A stretch of 64,000 nt of DNA from Loripinus fragilis (lineage: Eukaryota > Mollusca > Bivalvia > Lucinida > Lucinidae). This document shows, piece after piece, positions 57,501-64,000 of the stretch (position 1 is the first letter of the stretch; every line of letters begins with the position of its first letter). The stretch is from the NCBI GenBank assembly GCA_964019695.1, contig OZ026518.1, forward strand, positions 87,477,950 through 87,541,949, read 5' to 3'. Both the position numbers and the translations under genes were made by a program. A model generated the notes under the pieces. It was not told where the DNA came from, did not search any database, and was given only the letters and a program-made list of their open reading frames with translations.

Positions 57501-60500
57501 AAATCCATCAGAATGAAAAGGGGTTAACGGCTAGTTTCTCCTGTTTCTCACTAGGCCTACTTCAGCAAAAGTATAAACTCTGGCGACAATGGTGGTGAAG
57601 CTGTGCCTGATCCCAAGGTAAGCTCCTGGAACAAAATTTAATTCTTTGCCTACTGGGAAATTTTGCATGCTTTTTTTGTCGTCTGCTGATTTTTTTCAAA
57701 TTCAACTTTTATGGAAAATTCTTTCAGGAATACCATCTGAGTGTCAAACAGTATGAATCCAGATCAGGCCTGTCGAGCCAGATCTGGATCTGAACTGTTT
57801 GCAAAGGTTTTCAGCAGACGATACTAGTAGGTAAAGAGTTAAACATACCATAAAGACAACAGGTGTACCTAATTTTCATTAAAAACTCAGACATGTCTTG
57901 AATTTTCATAATATTAACCCACTGTGTACTGGAAACCCATAGTTGGGTACTTTGGCATATGCTTAAGACCCAGATGAAATGCTGCAATGGGCAGCATTTC
58001 ATCAGGGTCTGCTCTGTTTGCCAAGATTAAAAAATCTCCAAGGACAGAAATTCATCTTAAGATGGAAATCCTAACCTGGCGATCCCTTGAAATTTGCAAG
58101 GAACCACCACACAGTTAATAAAGAAATATTTAGTGGCCTGCCAAGTTTTAAAAAATAGTGACATAATACTGGATAAAAATGCCAAATGATGAGAGAGCCA
58201 AAGAAAAGTTGGTTATTCAGAGTACTTGTTTTCTTATTCTCAAAGAAAAAAAAAACATATTTAGTTCTAACTCATGCATAGGTTAGATTAACAAATAATT
58301 TGAGCATAAAATTGTGATTATGTTTTTATCCATCAATTTTTACAAAAGTTTGGGGTGCTCAAAAAATAGTTCCATTGAGACAGTTCTTAGAGTACCCACA
58401 ACATACGTTTTAGCTGAGAAATCAGGGTTAATTCTCAATTTCACGCTCTTATCTAGAGGCCTGCTCCCAAGGTTATGAAACTTTTTTCATACTCAACTCA
58501 GCTGAGCACAAAATTCCTTCTGCTCATAAGAACTAAAATACCTCTTAATGAAGAAGCTTCTTGTTTTAAGTCTCTCAGTTATTGTATTTATCATGCTAAT
58601 AAATGTTAAAATATCAACAATTGTTGGCATTTTAACATTTATGAGCAGGATAAATTTCCTACTCAGATGAGTTGAGCATGAAAAAAGGTTTGTAACCTCG
58701 GAGCCTGATCTTGAAAGCTACTTGTTTGGATGCTTCCGATATGCACAAAAACTAAAAAGCCCTAGTAATCCAGGCATTCAAGAATTCTAACTGCACAAGC
58801 TCATAGGGCCAGTTAAGCAATAAAATTTAGCGTAAAATTGCGAATTTTTTCTTATCCATCAGTTTAAACATGTGTTTTAGGTGCTCAAAAGAACCGTCTC
58901 GACCGTCTCATTGAGACGGTTCTTTTGAGTACCCACAACATATGTTTTGGTTAAGAAAAAAGAAAAATAATTTTCAGTTACACACTCTTATCTGGGAGCC
59001 TGATTAGCAACTTGCAAGCAGCACATATTTGACAAATAAGTAATTCAAATCATTTGTAATGGCGTTGACCATAGGCATTTACCTATAATAATAAAACCAT
59101 TGCAGATTCAACTGGGTTGCTCCCATTTATTTCTCTTTTTAATTTAAAGGTGACTGTTCATACAGTGAGTGAAGCAGAGCTAGAAAATATGGTTGATAAA
59201 GTGAATGAATTGTACGATGGTGAGTAAGTTTGGCATATAAATCTTTATATCAGGTTATAAAACTTTTCTCATACTCAACTCAGCTGAGCATGAAATTTGT
59301 CCTGCTCATAAATGTTTAAAACATCTATTAGCATGATAAATATAAAATCTGAGAGACTTAAAGCAAGAAACTTCTTTATTTGTTGGTATTTTAGTTTTTA
59401 TGAGCAGTTGAAATTTTGTGCTCGGTTGAGTTGAGCATGAAAAATGTTTTATAACCTTGGGCCAGCGAATTTTTTAATTCTTTCTCCAAGAGGACCACAG
59501 TGGCTCATGGGTAGAGTGCTCAACTTGATTCAAGTCTCACCGGAGGCACCATGTTGTGTTTTTAGCATGAGACATACAATTTATGTCTTTATCTCAAAGA
59601 TATGTGAACACAGCAGAAAGTAACAGGTCTTATAAAACTTTTTTCATTCTCAACTCAGCTGAGCAAGAAATTTATCTTGCTCAAAAATGTTAAAATGCCA
59701 ACAATTGTTGGCATTCTAACATTTATTAGCAATGTTAAAATGCCAAAAATTGTTGGCATTTTAACATTTATTAGCATGATAAATACAACATCTGAGAGAT
59801 TTAAAGCAAGAAACTTCTTTATTTGTCGGTATTTTATTATTTATGAACAGTTGAAATTTCATGCTGAGTTGAGCATGAAAAAAGTTATATAACCTAGGGG
59901 CCTGAATGTATAGTTTTCCAAATGTCAAAAGACCGAAATCAAATGACTAAGCATGAAGATACAGGCTTTCAGAAAAGTGAAGCATGAAAGAGTATTTTAA
60001 CCCTTTTCCTGCCTTAATTACAAATACCATCTGCTGATGTACTTTGTCAACCTATATTGCAAGCAATACGGACCCAGATATGACTGCTCTCTTAGGAGCT
60101 GTCAGTTAGCTTTCAGTGTATTTGCTTTCATGATAAAGCAGTCTAGAGTGCATTTGAATATACGAAAAATGCAATCAGAATGATATTGGCAGGAAAGACT
60201 CAAAGTATTTGCATTGCACATAAACTTTTTGTATATGGGGAACCCCTAAACGAGTACTTTTGCAAACAGTGAAGACCCAGATGAAATGCAGCATAATGCT
60301 GCATTTCATCAGGGTCTGCACTGTTTGTTAGGGTAAAAAAAGATCTTCAGACAACTAAAAATGATATTTATTTAAAAATTATAACCTGACACCCCTAGAT
60401 ATGTACAATGGACTATACCAGGTTTATTGTATCATGCCAGAGAGAAGAATTCATAAGTATGCCAAGTGTTAAGAAGCCATGAGCCCTAAGTCAAGGATAA

Positions 60501-61016
60501 GTTGCACAGCAGAGACTTGGACAATGGCGTAGCCAAAACGATGAACTAGTTACACACATCAAAGGGAGTCTACTAGATCAAGCAGTGATTTTCTCCAATT
60601 GTGTCCTTTTCATAATGGGAACTTCCCTTAAAGGAAACAATTTGCACCCAGAGGGAGCAAATTCTTTCCTTTAAAGGCAGTTCCTTATGGCCTGGAAAAT
60701 CACTTTTACCACATTAGGTAACCTCCCTTGAATGTTACTATTTTCATTACGCACATGCATAACTGCATCATAGGAGCTACGCTAATGTTGGATATGACTG
60801 GGTTTATGCCTAAACTGGTTTGAATCTTTGCTGGGACATAAAATATGTTTTGTTTTATCTTGCATTGGGTGATATAATGGCTAACGATATATTCCATGTT
60901 TTGTTTCAGCATTCATCAAAGATATCCCTACAAATATTTTGTCTCACCCATGTTTACGAGAGGAACTAGAGAACACAACATATGGAACAGCTGCACTTAG
61001 ACATAGGAAACAAATG
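54401..61016 (+). CDS. TRMT13: TRMT13 (tRNA 2'-O-methyltransferase), 5' part, exons 1-6
   Basis: Six coding exons (54401-54574, 54750-54796, 55572-55638, 57555-57617, 59150-59219, 60910-61016) join in phase to 176 residues colinear with the N-terminus of TRMT13/CCDC76. Family role: 2'-O-methylation of position 4 in tRNA-Gly, -Pro and -His. Seen: a CCCH finger (C28, C39, C50, H53: CHFFVERKKRYCRF, NFCAEH), then a CHHC U11-48K-type finger (LCPYDSKHTCYVDKL, THHMNRC), then a linker and a helical segment (SEAELENMVDKVNELYD, LSHPCLREELENTTYG). The SAM-binding methyltransferase domain is not in the window. The ATG context is AAAAATGAAA; TTTATTTACAG at 54377 suggests an upstream 5'-UTR exon. No lesions in the six exons. 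Confidence 0.93.
54750..54796 (+). CDS. TRMT13: TRMT13 exon 2
   Basis: AATTTCAG acceptor, CA|GTAAGT donor; 47 nt give NESGRKRMLCPYDSK plus two bases of a His codon, the first half of the CHHC finger. Confidence 0.93.
54840..54990. repeat. Hairpin MITE family A, copy 3
   Basis: TTTGGTGCTCAAAAGAACGG, CTCATTGAGACGCTTCTTTT and TACCCACAACATAATTTTGG, ending ACTAGAGGCCTG. Begins about 45 bases after TRMT13 exon 2. Confidence 0.75.
55040..55125. repeat. Hairpin repeat with CCAGATCAGGCC core
   Basis: CTTGGACCCAGATCAGGCC pairs with GGCCTGATCTGGATCCAAAT. Related hairpins at 55738-55800 and 57745-57805 keep the same outer words but different stems. Confidence 0.65.
55165..55300 (+). mobile_element. SINE family H, headless copy
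   Basis: GCCCTTGAGCAAGGCACTTT, ATCCTCTGCTTAGTACTGGT and ATTGTTGACTGGGATGTTGA parallel the body of the adjacent full SINE at 55338-55555; the tRNA-like promoter is degraded. Confidence 0.65.
55338..55555 (+). mobile_element. tRNA-derived SINE (family H), full copy
   Basis: Head: GCGCAGTGGCTCAGTAAAC (A-box-like) and GCTGGTTCGAGCCTC (B box). Body: TGTGCAAGACACTTTATCCG, GGTTCATTCCAGGAAGACCC. Tail: TTGTTGACTGGGGCTTAAAG followed by AATCAATCCAAAC. It ends about 15 bases before the acceptor of TRMT13 exon 3. Confidence 0.8.
55572..55638 (+). CDS. TRMT13: TRMT13 exon 3 (CHHC finger, second half)
   Basis: TTTTTTCAG acceptor, CCG|GTAATA donor. Completes the His codon, then TCYVDKLTHHMNRCPSRPKD and MP, supplying the last His and Cys of the U11-48K-type finger. 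Confidence 0.93.
55662..55885. repeat. Dispersed repeat with variable hairpin, copy 1
   Basis: TTGCCTATATTGTAAACAAT, GACCCAGATCAGACTGCTC, a stem, then GTTTGCTTCCATGATAAAAT and CTCTTGAATATATGCA. A parallel copy lies at 60000-60200 with a different, decayed stem. Confidence 0.65.
55963..56318. repeat. Dispersed repeat family C, copy 2
   Basis: Matches 14381-14700 throughout (GTAGTGAAATAACGCCATGT, GAAATGAGATTTCAAAGTAA, TATAGAATCTAACATT), with an inverted pair AATTTATTAAACTTGTTGCG/AATAAATTCAAT around GAGATAAAATGC and GCATTTTATCTC. Confidence 0.8.
56927..57112. repeat. Hairpin repeat family K, copy 1
   Basis: GCAAACAGTGAAGACCCAGA, then the stem TGAAATGCCGCA/TGTGGCATTTCA, then TCAGGGTCTGCACTGTTTGC and a conserved downstream CTTCAGGGACAGAAAT. 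Other copies at 57918-58104 and 60237-60412. The region 56319-56926 shows no gene or clear repeat. Confidence 0.7.
57352..57472. repeat. 121-bp imperfect palindrome
   Basis: GTCTTTTGATATCAAGTTTA and GGCTTTGAGAACGC pair with GCGTTCTCAAAGCC and TACTTGATATCAAAAGAC. Lies about 80 bases upstream of TRMT13 exon 4. Confidence 0.8.
57555..57617 (+). CDS. TRMT13: TRMT13 exon 4
   Basis: CTCACTAG acceptor, AAG|GTAAGC donor; 21 codons AYFSKSINSGDNGGEAVPDP then K, matching the F-x-x-x-I-N-x-G stretch that follows the fingers in the family. Confidence 0.9.
57918..58104. repeat. Hairpin repeat family K, copy 2
   Basis: AAGACCCAGATGAAATGCTG, AGCATTTCATCAGGGTCTGC and CTCCAAGGACAGAAATTC; same frame of words as 56927-57112 with a shorter loop. 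Confidence 0.7.
58290..58463. repeat. Hairpin MITE family A, copy 4
   Basis: TTTTTATCCATCAATTTTTA, GGTGCTCAAAAAATAGTTCC, GAGTACCCACAACATACG, ending CTTATCTAGAGGCCTG. More diverged than copies 5 and 6; directly abuts family B copy 1. Confidence 0.7.
58469..58707. repeat. Palindromic MITE family B, copy 1
   Basis: Outer arms AAGGTTATGAAACTTTTTTC, ACTCAACTCAGCTGAGCA and TGAGTTGAGCATGAAAAAAG, GTAACCT. The central TGTTAAAATATCAACAATTG palindrome repeats in the other arm. About 235 bp. Confidence 0.8.
58806..59002. repeat. Hairpin MITE family A, copy 5
   Basis: The best-preserved copy: GGGCCAGTTAAGCAA, TTATCCATCAGTTTAAACAT, CAAAAGAACCGTCTCGACCG, GAGACGGTTCTTTTGAGTAC and TTATCTGGGAGCCTG. A small GACCGTCTC duplication lengthens the hairpin loop. 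Confidence 0.85.
59150..59219 (+). CDS. TRMT13: TRMT13 exon 5
   Basis: AATTTAAAG acceptor, GATG|GTGAGT donor; 23 codons plus one base, VTVHTVSEAELENMVDKVNE then LYD, an amphipathic helix like the SEEQLEKL-type helix of vertebrate TRMT13. Confidence 0.9.
59253..59463. repeat. Palindromic MITE family B, copy 2
   Basis: GGTTATAAAACTTTTCTCAT, AACTCAGCTGAGCATGAAAT and GAGTTGAGCATGAAAAATG, TTTATAACCTTGGGCC. Starts about 30 bases after TRMT13 exon 5. Confidence 0.8.
59487..59600 (+). mobile_element. tRNA-like SINE head fragment
   Basis: CACAGTGGCTCATGGGTAGA (A-box-like) and a decayed B-box-like ATTCAAGTCTC, then GAGGCACCATGTTGTG as in family H SINEs. Truncated body. Confidence 0.5.
59625..59903. 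repeat. Palindromic MITE family B, copy 3, with duplicated core
   Basis: Same arms as copies 1 and 2, but the core palindrome (AAAATGCCAACAATTG, TTGGCATTCTAACATTTATTAGCA-type; each written arm under 20 bases pairs with its neighbour) occurs twice in tandem between about 59680 and 59780. Confidence 0.8.
60000..60200. repeat. Dispersed repeat with variable hairpin, copy 2
   Basis: CCTATATTGCAAGCAATACG, GACCCAGATATGACTGCTCT and TTTGCTTTCATGATAAAG parallel 55662-55885; the stem is decayed here. Confidence 0.65.
60237..60412. repeat. Hairpin repeat family K, copy 3
   Basis: TTTTGCAAACAGTGAAGACC, CAGATGAAATGCAGCATAAT and GCATTTCATCAGGGTCTGCA, followed by ATCTTCAGACAACTAA. Nearly the same stem as copy 1. 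Confidence 0.7.
60619..60685. repeat. Short hairpin
   Basis: GGAACTTCCCTTAAAGGAAA and AATTTGC pair with GCAAATT and TTTCCTTTAAAGGCAGTTCC around an 11-base loop. Between 60412 and 60910 nothing else was recognised. Confidence 0.7.
60910..61016 (+). CDS. TRMT13: TRMT13 exon 6
   Basis: TTTGTTTCAG acceptor, ATG|GTGGGT donor; completes an Ala codon and gives FIKDIPTNILSHPCLREELE, NTTYGTAALRHRKQM, equivalent to the SHPALHDAL and KHLKQQ segment ahead of the methyltransferase domain. The next exon was not found before 64000. Confidence 0.9.
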
Positions 61017-61084
61017 GTGGGTTTGTCTTTTGTTAAGTCCTCAAGTTTTGTCAGAGGGGGTCCAACTTTGACGTGGTTTTTTTG

Positions 61085-61380
61085 ATTGATGAGGGGAGGG
61101 AGGATCCAAATACCACTATAAGCGGGCCATCATTGATGAGGGGAGGGAGGATCCAAATACCACTATAAGCGGGCCATCATTGGCCCGTCAGCAAAACGTC
61201 ATTTAAATGGGGTTTCACTGGCCTGCCGATGATGGCCCAATGTGGAATGCTGGCTTGGTGGCTTTGTGATTTTCAGGGGATCCGGACCAGTATTGCTAAG
61301 AAACCCTATGTTTTTGTGATTTTTCAGGGGGGGGGGGGGGGTCTGGACCCCCTGTCCCCCCCCTCTGGATCCGTGCATGG
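61085..61380. repeat. Dispersed repeat family J, copy 2, with 47-bp tandem duplication
   Basis: The opening 47 bases (ATTGATGAGGGGAGGGAGGA and on to GCGGGCCATC) are present twice (61085-61131, 61132-61178). The remainder matches 46165-46400, including CCTGCCGATGATGGCCCAA, AGTATTGCTAAGAAA and a poly-G run before CCCCCCCTCTGGATCC. Confidence 0.8.
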
Positions 61381-61610
61381 TCCTTTTTGAGCTGTTTTCA
61401 GCGTTTTACCTATATATGGACCTCTTCGTGAGAAAACCTGACTTTATTCATACTAACAACAAAGGCACACACCGCCTGCTCATGACAAAACCAACAAATT
61501 GATTTTGCACCCAACATAGCCAGATCTGTTTGGATATTCTTCCAGTCTGATCAGCCTTTGCTGAGTTCTGGAAAGGTAGCTAAGGACCCATATTTTTTCA
61601 AGCAATAAGC

Positions 61611-61862
61611 CAGGCCCTGAGGTTGTAAAACTTTTTTCATGCTCAACTCAGCTGAGCACGGGATTTTGACCACTCATAGAAAGTAAAAATCTGAAAAGTA
61701 ACAAGTTTACACTGCTTAAAACAAACACTCAGATGGTTTATTCATCCTGCTAATAAATGTTAAAATGCCAATTATTGTTGCCATTTTAACATTTATGAGC
61801 AGGATAAATTTCATACTCAGCTGAGTTGAGTATGAAAAAAGCTTTAAAACCTCGGGGCCAGG
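61611..61862. repeat. Palindromic MITE family B, copy 4
   Basis: GAGGTTGTAAAACTTTTTTC, CTCAACTCAGCTGAGCACGG, the TGTTAAAATGCCAATTATTG core and GAGTTGAGTATGAAAAAAGC, AAAACCTCGGGGCC. Confidence 0.8.
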
Positions 61863-61980
61863 ACTTTGACACACAGGCATTGGCCTAGTTTTAATGCCTG
61901 ATGTACTGGCATACTGGCAAATTTTCCCAGTTATATGGTACCAATGTCTGCTGTATTGGCCCAGGATTGAATTGCATTTA

Positions 61981-62148
61981 GGGGATAATTGTATTCAAAA
62001 TTTTCATTTGGGGAGGTATATCGTCCGATATACAGTCGGAAATTTAGTTTTACGGTGACACGCAAGCGGAGCCGTAAAACTTGATTTCGGAATGTATATC
62101 CGACAATATACCTCCCCAAATGAAAATTTTGAATATGGTTATCCCCAT
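61981..62148. repeat. 168-bp inverted repeat
   Basis: Arms of about 75 bases: TATTCAAAATTTTCATTTGG, GGAGGTATATCGTCCGATAT and AGTTTTACGG, mirrored by CCGTAAAACTT, ATATCCGACAATATACCTCC and CAAATGAAAATTTTGAATA, with a short GTGACACGCAAGCGGAG loop. Confidence 0.85.
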
Positions 62149-62729
62149 TCTAATGCATTTCTGCAGTAGGGCCTCAAATTGGAGTGTTGCAAGCTGCATA
62201 AAGCTGCAGGTCATCAAACGATATGTTACGTAATTAATGATAAGCTATTTCTGACAGTATATCGCAGGATATACTGTTGCAAAATTTAGAAGTTATTCAA
62301 TCAAATGTAGGTTACAAAATCAAAAGCATTAGAATTACCAATACAACAGACTGAAGTCTTCTAAATAGGCACAATACAAAACAGCTTAATTATTAATAAT
62401 TTTATTAAATAACTGATAAAAAAACTTTAAAAAAAATCTTATCTTCTGTTTTCGTCAAGGTCCTTAGCCTGCATTAGTACAAAGTCTTCAATTATTGGCT
62501 ATTCTGATTGGCCTGCTTCTGTCATGCTAATTGTTTTATTAAATGACATCTGCTCCTGAACCCCTGAGCCCACACGAAAATAATGTCACAAACATTTCCC
62601 CATAATGTCTTTAACATATTTGCTCTGCAGAACAAAATGATTTCCAGAGCTTAAAAATAGAATTACATGTATCTTTAAATAGAAGATCTTACATGCCGGC
62701 TCATGTGTCATAGGTCCTAGATAAGGATA

Positions 62730-62902
62730 AGTCTGTGCACCTAAAATTGCATATATTTCCTTACCCATCAATTGAAACATGTGTGTTGGTTGCTCTAAAG
62801 AACCCTCTCATTGAGACGGTTCTTTTGAGCACCCACAACACATGTTTGTTGAGAAATACGAAAAATAATTTTCCAGTGCGCACTGTTATCTGGAGGTCTG
62901 TG
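62730..62902. repeat. Hairpin MITE family A, copy 6
   Basis: TTACCCATCAATTGAAACAT, AAAGAACCCTCTCATTGAGA, GGTTCTTTTGAGCACCCACA and TATCTGGAGGTCTG. The centre is a near-perfect palindrome. The stretch 62150-62729 has no gene. Confidence 0.75.
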
Positions 62903-62904
62903 TG

Positions 62905-63030
62905 TTATTGAATTTATTAAATTAAATGAGTAGGGGAAAAGAGATAAAATGTGAGGCTTGCTGAGCCAACAGATTTAATAAATCAATAATACAGGTGCAC
63001 GAATTGGATTCTGTTTATCATATGACACTA
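62905..63030. repeat. Dispersed repeat family C, fragment
   Basis: TTATTGAATTTATTAAATTA, GAGATAAAATGTGAGGCTTG and TTTATCATATGACAC recall copies at 14381 and 55963, rearranged and inverted in part. Confidence 0.55.
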
Positions 63031-63039
63031 TCCTATAAG

Positions 63040-63249
63040 TACAGTAAAACCTATGTAAAACAGCCACTCGCAAAAAGACCAAAAATTAGTTTTCAAGACC
63101 AATTATCGCTTAATGCAGGTCAAAAGTATTGCAGAATGCTCCAATGGGAGCATTCTGCAATACTTTCGACCTTCATTAAGCTTCTTTTTTTCATTAAGAT
63201 CTTTGTTTTGTCTATTTTTGAATGGCAGTTTTACACAGGTTTTACTGTA
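63040..63249. mobile_element. CAGTAAAACC MITE with TA duplication
   Basis: CAGTAAAACCTATGTAAAAC at 63042 and GTTTTACACAGGTTTTACTG ending 63247, with TA on both outer sides. The centre holds a hairpin TATTGCAGAATGCTCC/GGGAGCATTCTGCAATA. Tc1/mariner-type non-autonomous element; a one-ended copy lies at 53606-53725. Confidence 0.85.
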
Positions 63250-64000
63250 CTTTGAAATCACGTTTTGGCGTGAAAAGCTCAAGATTTTGTCATGTATAGG
63301 TGACATTGTTATGTCCGTCATTACTTAACCTTACTGAATAGTGGTTTATCGATTTTAATGCATTGTGTTATATCACTCCCACATACAACATTATATGAAA
63401 AATAATGTTTTGAATAAGTGCATTAACTTTATAAAACTTTCACAATTTAGAACAATTTAGGATTTATTTTTCTTCAACTAAAAGTCTTAATGGAAGTGAG
63501 CTGCCATGGTAAAGAGGATAAACCACTGGCTTTGTAAATTAGGGTCACAGGTTTAATCTCCAAGTCCCAACTTCTCTAGGCTGTGGGATGAGACTATAAG
63601 TTGCAGCCCCCTCCCAATAAGGCCTTGGCTGCAGGTGGGACTCATTTAGGTTGTGGTCTTTTCTGAAATAGTAAGACCTACCGGCAGGGTATTTATGCAA
63701 TACAGGGCCTTTTCTGGCTATTTTGGGAAAAGGCCCCTGGCTTGAATTAGGAAAAAATGTGCGGCATTTTGGGTTATTTATGGAATTTTTTTAGATGTGT
63801 AAACTGTTAAACAGTAAAAAAAACACTTAAAACATGTGCATGATCATGATGATTTTATACATGTGTATATGAAGAGTTAAATCAATGTATTATATCTTAT
63901 TACTATCACAAATGTCAAAGTTACAGTTCTGCTCAGAGAGCAATTCTGCAGCTATTATTCAATTGAATTCGCTCCCCTCCCAGGTAAGATTTTTTTTGAG
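63250..64000. other. Intronic/unknown stretch to window end
   Basis: No exon, domain or strong repeat recognised. 63690-63790 (CAGGGCCTTTTCTGGCTATT, GGGAAAAGGCCCCTGG) is a short inverted pair resembling another MITE end, cut off by low similarity. TRMT13 exon 7 probably lies further right. Confidence 0.5.

Noticed and set aside
61017..64000. TRMT13 exon 7 with the methyltransferase motif
   Set aside because: No stretch with acceptor, donor and FVEFGAGKG-like sequence was found; probably outside the window.

Overview
This is eukaryotic, intron-rich, AT-rich DNA (GT-AG exons, no operons) that is mostly repeats. The transposon and SINE mix, the GGAC-rich tandem modules and the two recognisable host genes suggest a marine or freshwater bivalve mollusc. 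That placement is inference from repeat style and protein similarity remembered from families; no search was run.

Layout. 1-12285 is a satellite array with a monomer near 185 bp and clear higher-order periodicity (about 2.43 kb, then about 2.06 kb); it enters from beyond the left edge. 12918-22997 (minus strand) holds the first four coding exons of a RAD23-family gene (the ubiquitin-like domain plus the start of the linker), with a plausible CRE/YY1-type promoter just upstream. The rest of that gene, if intact, lies left of the satellite, so the satellite would sit in a RAD23 intron. 23345-51110 is a transposon graveyard with legible nesting: a 5.7-kb fold-back element with roughly 600-bp inverted arms and a 9-bp target duplication, carrying a hidden SGNH-hydrolase reading frame, inserted in a SINE and itself invaded by a SINE and a LINE; a Penelope-like RT fragment; a decayed Ty3/gypsy element; a 3.6-kb TTA-flanked TIR element loaded with tandem modules; a head-to-tail array of a tRNA-derived SINE; an RTE element (with a PHD-like finger) inserted into a Jockey/CR1-like LINE with a 7-bp duplication; a 3.8-kb TA-flanked TIR element; and a LINE with an uninterrupted ~880-residue RT frame. 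54401-61016 (plus strand) holds six coding exons of TRMT13, the tRNA 2'-O-methyltransferase, covering its CCCH and CHHC zinc fingers and the start of the central region. Its introns are filled with hairpin-forming MITE families, several in multiple copies.

The two host genes are unrelated in pathway (nucleotide-excision repair/proteasome shuttling versus tRNA modification), are transcribed divergently, and both run off the window. The most unusual objects are the fold-back element with its SGNH frame, the higher-order satellite, the tandem SINE array, and the palindromic MITE families whose hairpin cores vary while the flanks stay constant. No prokaryotic features, CRISPR arrays, rRNA genes or convincing functional tRNA genes were seen.
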